A stretch of 64,000 bases of DNA from NCBI GenBank assembly GCA_938743325.2, contig OW568878.1, forward strand, positions 434,001 to 498,000. Reading direction: 5' to 3'. The position numbers and the translations under genes were made by a program. The notes under the pieces were generated by a model. The model was not told where the DNA came from. It was given only the letters and a program-made list of their open reading frames with translations, and ran no database searches. The DNA is from Pycnococcus provasolii (Eukaryota; Chlorophyta; Pseudoscourfieldiophyceae; Pseudoscourfieldiales; Pycnococcaceae). Below are positions 19,901 through 28,100 of the stretch, one piece after another (within the stretch, counting starts at the first letter, position 1; every line of letters starts with the position of its first letter).

Positions 19901-22900
19901 AGCACATATGCCCTTCCCACGAGTAGTGATGGAACAAATTGGGATATAGCGAGGATTACGATTCCGAACTACTACAGTGACACGTCGACGTACACATTTT
20001 CGAGCTTGAAAGTGTGCTTCAACGATCTGCAGTTTGCTGGTGGGATCGGCCAAACCCAGATCCGTATGGCTAGCACTGGGGGCCAACATGCAAAGGGAGT
20101 CTGGAATAGCGAAGGTGGCACTGCAACGCAGCTGCAGAACACATGCTTTACGGACTCGGGGTCCGCCGCGATTCCTTCCACTGCATCGTCGGCGCCATTC
20201 ACAGGCGACTGGCTTCCGACTGATCGCACAATAAATGCCTTGGCAACTTCATCTAATCTTGGCGTGACCTCAGGAGAATATGTCAGGTTCGGGTTCAAAA
20301 ATCACGGCGGAACCTCGGCATCCGGAAGTCTGACTGGCTGGTCTGTTACGATCTGCTTCACCGGCGGAGATTCGCTGCGCACCACGTGGCAGAATGAGGA
20401 GAACGCCTTGCAGGCGGCAAAGGCTGCGGAGCTTGCAGGGCCATGTGGTGGTCCTCATCCACCACCACCACCCCCTCCGCCACCGCCGCTGCCACCGCCA
20501 CCGCCGCCTCCGACTCCAAGCTCTCCTCCCCCTCCTCCTTCCCCTCCTCCTTCCCCTCCTCCTTCCCCTCCTCCTTCCCCTCCTCCTCCTCCTCCTGTGG
20601 TGGCACTGTCATCGCCACCGCCACCACCACCACCACTTTCACCGCCGCCGCCCGATCTCACGCGCCCAACAACAGTTGTGAGGATGAGCGATGGCCGTGT
20701 TGGATCACAGGCATCGCCTATCGTGGTTACAGCACACACGATTGATTTGACGGTGTTATTCGTGGAAGACAATCCATACGACGGTATTGAGGGCGCCGTC
20801 AATCAACCAATCTACAACTTCATAAAGGACGATGTCACCTCGAAGACGGGTTTTGCGCTGAAGACGGATTCCGCGTCGCTGAGCACAGTGGTTTCGTACA
20901 ACGTGAATCTCAAGGTTTTGGGTGCGGACGTGAGCGTGCCGCTCGATGGCCAAAGTGCCTTTGAGGCATCCATCACTCCTGATGTGCCAGACGGCATATG
21001 TGGTGAATACATTGATATCGAGGTACATGTTGGAGAAGGCGTTGCAAATGACGCTCAAGGCAATGGGAATATCAAGTCTGGGGTGGTGTATGTGCGATGG
21101 GCACCGGGCGTGGCGAAACTGCCTTCATGCCCGTCGCCACCGCCGCCGGGGGTACCGGCGGCACCTCAGCCTTCTCCGCCTCCCTCACCACCACCTCCAC
21201 CACCACCTCCACCTTCTCCTCCACCTCCACCTTCTCCTCCACCTCCACCTGCTCCACCACTACCACCCGCGCCGCCGCCAGATCCCTGCACTGCGACAGG
21301 CACCTGCTCGCCACCGCCACCACCATACCCAGCTCCGGACTTGCAAGGCCCAACGCCTGTTTTGGCCGATACGCTTGACGGATCAAGTCTGCAATTGTCT
21401 TGGATAGATAGTGGTGTGCTCGAGGCGGTATTCGGATTTACGTCGAACGATGTGACGCTTGCATCTTCGGCGCTCGGTGAATTTACGAATATCGCTCTGA
21501 TGCCGCTTGGAACGCCATCGTCGATCGTTAATGGCGTCTCCGACGGTTACTCAAATTTCACGCTGTCCTTCACATTTGAGCAAAGTGGCTGCTACAGCAG
21601 CAGCTCAGCAAATGCAACGATTAGCATAGCAGAGGGCGCCGCAGCAGATTCTGCGGGAAATCCTAGTGAAGCTGGGAATTTCAGCTTCACGCTGAGTCCG
21701 CTGCGCTTGTGCATGCCGCCACCTCCTCCAAATCCACCCCCTCCAGACTCTACTGCCCCAAACGCACTGCTTGCGCTCGACAACGGAGCAAGCGGCTCGC
21801 TGGAATCACCTGTGGTGGTGACCACATCAGCCATTGGTCTTACTCTGAAGTTCGTCGAAGACGATCCCTACGACGGACTTGCCAGCTTTGTGAAAGAGGC
21901 GATGTTCGGGCTTACTGCGAACGACATTGTCACCTATACTTTCTTTTCGCAGAAGACAGCGCTTGCGACACCAGCAACCGCAATTGCATATGACGTAGCC
22001 GTGGCTGCATCTGGCGCGGACGCGGGAACCTCGCTTGACGGCAAGAGCAGCTTTGATGTGGCGGTCACGCCAAGTGTACCGATTGGCATATGCGGAGATC
22101 ACGTGGACATTCAGCTCGCTCTTAAAGCCGGAGCTGCGAAGGATGCGCAAGGCAATAGCAACCTTCGTTCGGAGGTTGTGTACTTGCGTTGGTCACCGGG
22201 TGCGGCGATTCTACCTCCTTGCATGTCGCCGAGCCCGCCGCCGAATCCACCGCCGAGCCCACCGCCGAGTCCACCGCCTCCGAGTCCACCGCCTCCGAGT
22301 CCACCTGCTCCCCCATCGCCGCCACCGAATCCTTGCGTGGGCTCTGGACTCTGCTCGCCACCGCCTCCGAATCCACCATCGCCGCCCATGCCTTCATCAC
22401 CGCCGCCTCCGAGTCCACCTCCATCACCGCCGCCACCCCCTCCACCCCCACCACCTCGTCTCTCGATGGTACTATCCAGCGCGGAAGATTCATCCGTCGA
22501 GGATAGTTCGAATGTTGAAGAAGGTGACGACGATGTCGTTCTTGGTGACGTTGATATAGTCGACATGCCGGACCGGAACATGAACCCGCCACCTCCAGGA
22601 TTTCCGCCACCATCCCCCGCACTGCCGCCGCCAAGGCCACCGCCGAGTCCACCGCCTCCTACGCCCCCCCTTCCCCCTCGAATCTCGTCGAGATCAGCCG
22701 TGGTCGCTGCGGAGGCAACTGCTGCCGTCGCTCCAAGCGCCGTTGCGTCTAGCGTGGCCTCAACAACTTTCATGTCGGGCTTGCAGCTCGTTTGGTCGAA
22801 GCGCACGGAGTGGGCCCCGTCGCCGTCAACGGGAAGTCCATTCCGTCTTGCCATGAGGATTCAAATAGTGGCTGCGACAGCATGGCTTTTCCGCAACTAC

Positions 22901-24856
22901 CGCGCACCTTCCACGACCTCTCCCGAGCGTGACGAAACGGAGAGGGTTACGACTCGCCATCGACTCGCCGAAATCTCCAACGTCGAGGGTAAGACTCAAG
23001 AGGCGATTGCTTTGGCAAGTTGGGACACGAGCGCGTATCACGCACTTCTGTTTGTGAATCTCGTCGAGCCTTCTCCAATATGGAATGATGGTGGTGGCAA
23101 GAAAACTACGAGCGCGCGTCTGATGCTCGAACGTTGTCTTTTCTGGGCGGCTGTGGGTTTATTTATTGCCTGGTGTTTCCGTTACCTCCTGCGAATGCAC
23201 TGGAATCGTCGTTCCACTCAGCGCAAGGTTGACAGCAAGAGGATGGCAGCTGCTGACCAAGCTTCCGTGTCAAATATATGGGATTTGTCTACGGGTGCAA
23301 TGGCGGCACTCAACGCGGGCAAGATTCCAGAAGAATGGGACAGGCTTCATGCACCACACCTACTTTCGTTTCCCCGCGTTGAGAATGTAATTGGCATGCT
23401 CGTCGTGATACCTTGCGTGCTCGCATTCGCCACTTTCATATCCGACGTCGCCGAGGGCTACGAAGAACTCGGCCATGTGACTAACCTTATTGCCGTGTTC
23501 ATCTCTGGGTCTATTGTCGCTATGTACTTCAGCATTACAGCAATTGCGGTAAAGGGTGCATCAGGAATCGTGCCTAGCATTGAATTCGTGAAACGCGACG
23601 CTGGTGGTGGGCACTGGCGCTCGTGTCGAGTGGATCGCCGCCACTTCGCTTCACGCTACGGGCTCTCTCTTGCATCTCAGCGCGGCCCCGAGGACGAACG
23701 CGACAAGAGACGCCTCGTCGCCTATGCGTGGATTGGACCAACTCTACTGTGCTTGGCAGCGCTGTGCTGTGCCTATGGAGGTTCCGCGCACGCCGGCAAC
23801 GAGCGACGTGGAATGTTTGCCTTCGGTGCAGGCTTTTGTATGGCGCTGGATTCGGTTCTATCCATGTCGATACGGCCAATGCACACGCGCATTTGGAACT
23901 TCTTCGACGTCATTGCGACATTGTGCATATGTGCCGGCTTCGTTCTGCATGGTATGCACTTCACGAGAAATATGAAGGGCTCTTCGGAACTTGGCGTTGG
24001 CCTGCACCTCGCCTCCGTGCTTGTGTTGGCGCTGGTCGAATTCATGGTGTCCTTAGGCGGAGTCTGGAGCTTCATTTGGGCGCGTTGTTTCGGAAAGCGG
24101 CAAGGGCAGTCGCGCTCGTTGAGTCGCTCTACAACGCTAAGCAGTGCATCGTTTAAGGGCGATCCTGTGCGCATTGCTGCAGGTCATTGGCTAAAGTTGG
24201 CAGGCTTTGGCAAGGGTGACGTGGGTGGTATAGTTCTGGAGGACACGCCCATCGGCGCGTCAAAAGTACGCGTGGCTTTGCTCAAGGAAAATGGGAAATC
24301 AGTTGTGAAGACGGTTCCTGTGTCTCATGTGATTTTCGATGACGAGGTACAACGTGACGACAAAAACTCGTCATCATCCACGAAGAGTAAGGAAACGGAC
24401 AAGGCAAAACGTGGGTGGCGAATATTATCGGGAATGACAAAAGTCATGTTTCCAATGACACCCGGCGCGCGAGGGCGAAGGAACGTAAATTCGTTCCGCC
24501 TTGACGACGAGTCTGGGATATCATCCTCCGATGATCGAGACCTTGAGTTGAATTCCTTTGTCATTCAAATGAATGACACATCTCCATCTCCCAACATCAG
24601 ATCTGCCAAGAAGCAAGTGCCGCTGTACCGTGAACCGACGATACCGAGTGTTCCGTCAAACCCTTTGAAAGACGATTTCACGGATAGACGCTCTGGAAGA
24701 CGATGGAAGACGCTCTCAAACGATCTCAATGGAGTCGTTGGGCGCATTGTTGAAGACGGTGTTTCGGAGCTTAACGTGACGCGGAGTGAGCTTGACGTCG
24801 GCTTTGGAATGAAAGCTGGCGAAAGCAAGGACGTGAGCTCATTTTTGTTTCGTTGA
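16949..24856 (+). CDS. Giant mosaic surface protein: beta-helix, P-like domain, Ig-like repeats, proline spacers, multi-pass membrane end
   Basis: A single open exon codes for about 2635 residues from the ATG at 16949 (the frame is open slightly further up). Order: basic N-terminus and signal or anchor helix (about 30-50); right-handed beta-helix region like pectate-lyase folds (about 60-860, opening TYYVSSTAGADTNDG); a fibronectin-like stretch (about 895-960); a proprotein-convertase P-like beta domain (about 980-1140). Then proline spacers at about 1170-1235, 1394-1460, 1757-1838 and 1879-1910 separate three bacterial Ig-like repeats (about 1236-1392, 1462-1588, 1600-1755), each with a DAQGN or DSAGN-type motif. 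Repeats 1 and 3 are close copies, both ending in VY(V/L)RW(A/S)PG. About seven hydrophobic helices lie at 2063-2380, then a serine-rich cytosolic tail. It probably forms an extracellular fibre anchored in the plasma membrane. Polysaccharide binding is inferred. No whole-length relative is known to me. Confidence 0.8.
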   Translation: MSETTIMLRGGFLLRRRTLRRRHLKGLPRLPASSLLLVRLPSFLAVLLATLLHALSNLPGADTATYYVSSTAGADTNDGLSLGAPFLSLQKCVNAIKADVAGSECQLREGEYYSDNSVFVERLEGTAAQPYVIQAYQKETVKIVGTRDVTEGGGSAWTWTTANLAGGGAGAGHWSIELPAGFPDPWQLFVDGEVYMNARWPNGRWDDKSVFTRSAWAFSATETSYVDTVGATSTVWDSCCGTSAGVTGESLQAAGIDATGAHVIINIGSWITYPAPVLSHTRGTGSFTFSKQDGWASVQTGGTVGAMKYYLENKLELLDAAMEWFYDKATRRIHLITKNGANPNTMRVQARVQEYAIRSTKTKYLTLKNLQFFGTTVWFGAMNQNSDNVKGIRMDSLHFTHPSASQRMLGQYSWSFPTTLFDKGIVADENVVYNCTFLGAESDPHFHIQGLGTRLENNIWDWNDWSTATAKACWPPGYGLSSDPTSPDYSLSTRDLSISGCTGSYDGGRGAGLLYSLDGLVGVPFTLLRNTFRNTGATGGVKLRKNSIAKLNHVYNILETQDSLSGTMQTNGHDLYEIDDYSTTFYPRLCTDSTHLNSQSQCDSLGGCSWDGTQCTGFPSTLDTAPVSAFTGENRYGAKFQRNWIHHLRTEYSYKRAIRFGPLGRPCNGRYGDTWPMFGEATENVMWQTAGMAIRGNDHVVQRNVLFGTGYQTTSSTRSTPDIMVEHWDVDDNQYNGICNCAKAACTTNECCYTDGGGTTYTTSYEGRTNVIRGNAMEWFKDTQGGSTASPSTSTVDSALDPTGLMTIAPSANSAGVLYDELRDPNNWDFRPKSGSNFLSASIGAYDLSDPTKYWIPGRRDYRATIPVPPHDATDVKIDADLMFLPGKEDGNVPVSHNVYIAWTEAELNAMATPTGTLTGEWNNVFSVPSDLVCRGRKLYWRVDTAMGSSSVIYRGETWSYTYEDWPAQAPNKPPDECTTITDSSTYALPTSSDGTNWDIARITIPNYYSDTSTYTFSSLKVCFNDLQFAGGIGQTQIRMASTGGQHAKGVWNSEGGTATQLQNTCFTDSGSAAIPSTASSAPFTGDWLPTDRTINALATSSNLGVTSGEYVRFGFKNHGGTSASGSLTGWSVTICFTGGDSLRTTWQNEENALQAAKAAELAGPCGGPHPPPPPPPPPPLPPPPPPPTPSSPPPPPSPPPSPPPSPPPSPPPPPPVVALSSPPPPPPPLSPPPPDLTRPTTVVRMSDGRVGSQASPIVVTAHTIDLTVLFVEDNPYDGIEGAVNQPIYNFIKDDVTSKTGFALKTDSASLSTVVSYNVNLKVLGADVSVPLDGQSAFEASITPDVPDGICGEYIDIEVHVGEGVANDAQGNGNIKSGVVYVRWAPGVAKLPSCPSPPPPGVPAAPQPSPPPSPPPPPPPPPSPPPPPSPPPPPAPPLPPAPPPDPCTATGTCSPPPPPYPAPDLQGPTPVLADTLDGSSLQLSWIDSGVLEAVFGFTSNDVTLASSALGEFTNIALMPLGTPSSIVNGVSDGYSNFTLSFTFEQSGCYSSSSANATISIAEGAAADSAGNPSEAGNFSFTLSPLRLCMPPPPPNPPPPDSTAPNALLALDNGASGSLESPVVVTTSAIGLTLKFVEDDPYDGLASFVKEAMFGLTANDIVTYTFFSQKTALATPATAIAYDVAVAASGADAGTSLDGKSSFDVAVTPSVPIGICGDHVDIQLALKAGAAKDAQGNSNLRSEVVYLRWSPGAAILPPCMSPSPPPNPPPSPPPSPPPPSPPPPSPPAPPSPPPNPCVGSGLCSPPPPNPPSPPMPSSPPPPSPPPSPPPPPPPPPPRLSMVLSSAEDSSVEDSSNVEEGDDDVVLGDVDIVDMPDRNMNPPPPGFPPPSPALPPPRPPPSPPPPTPPLPPRISSRSAVVAAEATAAVAPSAVASSVASTTFMSGLQLVWSKRTEWAPSPSTGSPFRLAMRIQIVAATAWLFRNYRAPSTTSPERDETERVTTRHRLAEISNVEGKTQEAIALASWDTSAYHALLFVNLVEPSPIWNDGGGKKTTSARLMLERCLFWAAVGLFIAWCFRYLLRMHWNRRSTQRKVDSKRMAAADQASVSNIWDLSTGAMAALNAGKIPEEWDRLHAPHLLSFPRVENVIGMLVVIPCVLAFATFISDVAEGYEELGHVTNLIAVFISGSIVAMYFSITAIAVKGASGIVPSIEFVKRDAGGGHWRSCRVDRRHFASRYGLSLASQRGPEDERDKRRLVAYAWIGPTLLCLAALCCAYGGSAHAGNERRGMFAFGAGFCMALDSVLSMSIRPMHTRIWNFFDVIATLCICAGFVLHGMHFTRNMKGSSELGVGLHLASVLVLALVEFMVSLGGVWSFIWARCFGKRQGQSRSLSRSTTLSSASFKGDPVRIAAGHWLKLAGFGKGDVGGIVLEDTPIGASKVRVALLKENGKSVVKTVPVSHVIFDDEVQRDDKNSSSSTKSKETDKAKRGWRILSGMTKVMFPMTPGARGRRNVNSFRLDDESGISSSDDRDLELNSFVIQMNDTSPSPNIRSAKKQVPLYREPTIPSVPSNPLKDDFTDRRSGRRWKTLSNDLNGVVGRIVEDGVSELNVTRSELDVGFGMKAGESKDVSSFLFR

Positions 24857-25033
24857 ATTGTAAAGTAAAGAACGTTCCTAGGATCGTTTATATTAGCATT
24901 TGTCACACTCATCCATCTGGCGACGACAACAGCGACAACAAGTCGCAACCGGAGCCCTCACTACGCCAACGAAAGCGCCCTGATAGTGTGATACAACCTT
25001 CGAAACCACCTGCGCCATGTACAAAAACGCGCA

Positions 25034-25085
25034 GTGAATGGCACCGGTGAATGGGCTGAATGGTGAATGTGAATGGTGTGAATGA
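25034..25085. repeat. Degenerate (T/G)GAATG short tandem repeat
   Basis: GTGAATGG, GTGAATGGG, CTGAATGG, TGAATGTGAATGG and GTGAATGA follow one another over about 50 bp. This is imperfect short-repeat DNA in the 3' intergenic gap. Confidence 0.7.
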
Positions 25086-25086
25086 A

Positions 25087-25129
25087 CGACCGTTGGACAA
25101 ACTAATGTGCAACTTCATTACTGAATGAG
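25087..25129. repeat. Conserved 3'-region motif, copy 1
   Basis: CGACCGTTGGACA followed by ACTTCATTACTG and ATGAG occurs here, 49 bp beyond the PRP8 stop. An almost identical arrangement lies at 50939-50980, 6 bp beyond the stop of another minus-strand gene. A partial echo (CATTACTGAATATG) follows at about 25147. Confidence 0.75.
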
Positions 25130-25177
25130 GGTTCTAAAGTACGTTCCATTACTGAATATGCGATCTTAGATTTCTTG

Positions 25178-28100
25178 TTATGCAAAGGCGTCCTCCATGT
25201 CCGCCTCCAGCTCCGCACTGCCGTCCAATCCTTCGCCGGCGGCGGGACCGCGCTTTGCCGCACCACCTCCACCTCCTCCATGCGAATCGGCAAACGCCAA
25301 GAAATGCTGCGAACGGTGTGTGGCGTCGTAGAAACTCCTCGGATTCTCGAGCCTTAGAGAGTACTGCATGTGTTGCGACCACTTCACCGCCGCAAAATTG
25401 TAGTTCCAGCTGCCCTCAGGAACCAAGAAGAATCCCGAGAACTTGTCTGACAAGAGCAAGCTCGCCTTCTCGTACAGCATTGGGCCATATCCTTCCGGAT
25501 TCGCCGTGACCGCACTCACGTCGCCGGACTGCTTGATGCCCCAGTTGTAACCCTGCGGCGTCAGCTTGTAGCTCGACAAGCTCACCGATCCGGGTGTGAA
25601 GGCACACGACAGAACTACGCACCGTTCGCCGTCCCATGCATCCCAGCGCTCGAGCATCTTAGCGTGCGTCGCAACGTCGCCGGATGGCAGAGACTGCGTC
25701 TCCGACGGCGCGGTGTGAAGCCAGCCGAGCGGCTCGTAGTCCGACAGATAGTCGTGCTCAGGTAATTTTCCAGGAAAGTGAACGCTCATGTGGTTGCCGT
25801 GCTGCGGTGGCATGACGACGCATCGCACCTCTTTCACGCTAGGATTGTCCGGCGGAGACACGCCGTAGAGCAGAGCGCCCACCTGTGTCTTGAGGTCAGC
25901 GCAGCGCACCAGCTGACGTAGCACGTTCTTCGGGAGGACGAAGGTGTACCCACCCGCTGCCGCCTCGTCGTCGTCCACGCTGCTGACGTAGATGTGGTTC
26001 TCCCGGAGCGGAAGATTGCTTGCGGATATGGCGCGAAGCCTCCAGTCTGTTTTGCTTTGAAATGCCGTCTGCTCGTATGCCGTCGTCGTCGTCACTATCA
26101 TCTCCTCGCCGTGCACATTCGTCGTGCGCGTCGTCGTTGCCGTCTGCACACCTCCGTCGTTCGCCGCAGCGTCAATCTCCGCCATCTGCTGACGCTGCTG
26201 GCTCGGCGGCGTGATCTCCGCGCCAAGGATGATGTCCCGAATCTCGCTCTGCGTGAGCGCGGAGACGTTCACATTGTTGCGCTGCGCGTAGTCGTCGAGA
26301 ATCAGGTCCTTCAGCGCAATTTCCACCGTCACCCACTGCTCGTCCGTGAGCGTCGGCCAGATGTGGTGAGGCTGCGTGACAATGCTCCTGTCCGGATTCA
26401 TCAGCACCTTCGCCTTGTCGGGATGCACGTGAAGCGCTCGAAGAATGAGAATCAGACGCGAAAACGCTGTGTAGCTTGAAACCGAGCGAAGCCACTCATC
26501 ATACAACTGGAACAGCACCATCTTGGGCTCCGTCGCCTTGAGGATCATATCGCCCAGCTTCTCGATGCGCATCGCCGATTGGAACGGCAGCTGCAGCTCG
26601 CTCGCACGCAGCGTGATGTTCGGGAAGTCGAGCATGTGAACCTCAAGAGGATCGAGCAGACCCTTGCGCGTGACGATGATCTGCTTCGGCTGCTCCTCCA
26701 TCGGCAGACTGCGCACGAGCGCAGCCACCTCCTCGGCGGTCTTCCACTTGGCCAACTGACTGAGTCGCTTCTGGCCAGCCCAGACACTCGTGTGGATCAC
26801 CTTCAGGTAAAGCTGACCCGTGCGTGGGTTGAAGATGAAGATGGCGCCGTTGATTGGTTTCGTCGAGAGATTCCCCTCAAACGTCCTGTGTATCGTCACG
26901 CGGTAGACGTTCGTGTCATCAACAAACCATACAGTCTGGTTCGAAAACACCTCGCCGTAGTTCTGAGAGCTCAAGTGAGGCTCTGTAGGGTCGCTTGAGA
27001 AAAGTTGTAGACCCTTTCTGATGCGCTCGCGCAGAACGTAGAGTGCAGGATTTGCTTTCATGATCTTCGCCATGGCATTCGCCACGAGACTCTTGGCGCC
27101 AGGGAACCAGCTGCCGTACCCAGAGTACAGATTGTAGCACAGATCTACTCCAATCATCGCACCGGTGGGCGACGGATACACGCTCATGTTGTCCGTTGTG
27201 TAGTCGAGGAACTTCGCGCGCGTGTACCTCTCGATATCGTGGCTGTCGTAGTCGCCCCACCGAAGCTGCACGTCGAGCCAGTACTTGTTCGACGGCTTCA
27301 GGCCGCTCTCCGCGCCAAATACGTCATTCGTCGCCGCGTCTGTTAAGAGGCTCGGCTTACAGACAGGCCACTTGTGCGAGGCAAAGAGAAGAATGTCAGA
27401 GCAGCTCGAGTTCATCTTGTAGGACTTACGAGGGTGAATCGTCTCCTTCTGCACCGTCTCAATCTCCAGAGCATCCATCTCCTGATCTAGTACTTGGCAC
27501 TGTTTTTATTTAGTGTGTTAGGTTGTTAGTGTACTGTTGTTTATCTACTATGGGATGGTTAGTGGTAAGACTTACGAGATCCATCACCAAGCTCTCGTGA
27601 ATCTTTTGCCACAAGTGCGCGCGGAAGATCTGAATCAGGCTGATCTTGAGCGTGGGTAACTTTCCGTGCATAAACACGCCAGTGAGATCAAGCTGAACTT
27701 GAAAGCCGACGTATACGTTCGATCTATTAATCGTGGGTGACCACCAAAGGGTGAACCTGCGATTTGGAATCTGCGAAAGACCCGTGCGCTGTGCGTTGGT
27801 AAGGCGCCTATACTGGAGAGTCTCCTCAAAGCCACTGATTTCGATAAATTGGTTGAAGTGAGTATTGTTTTTGTTCGTCGCGGCTGATCAATTATATTGA
27901 GTGCAGCACTTACCTTGCTTTTTCCCAAAACAGTCCCTCCCACGTGGGGAAGTTGCAGCCCTTGAAAAGCGTGTGCTCTAGTATGCCGTCCACGCCACCG
28001 AGCGCTTGTAGAACATCCGTGCGATACGCGCTCAGCTGCCACAATTTGCCGTCGTGCTTCTGATGTGTCCATGAGAATGGCATGCTGCGTGCGATTTGGT

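Larger units (their letters stand above)
24857..25177. other. Convergent 3' intergenic region
   Basis: This lies between the stops of the giant gene and PRP8. TGTAA at 24859-24863 follows the first stop closely. It carries a GAATG-rich repeat (about 25034-25085) and a motif shared with another 3' region (25087-25129), both listed separately. No gene was seen. Confidence 0.6.

Noticed and set aside
20358-20802. Glycine- or glutamate-rich frames opposite the proline spacers of the giant protein
   Set aside because: They are the same artefact of repetitive codons; the sense frame is continuous over 7.9 kb.
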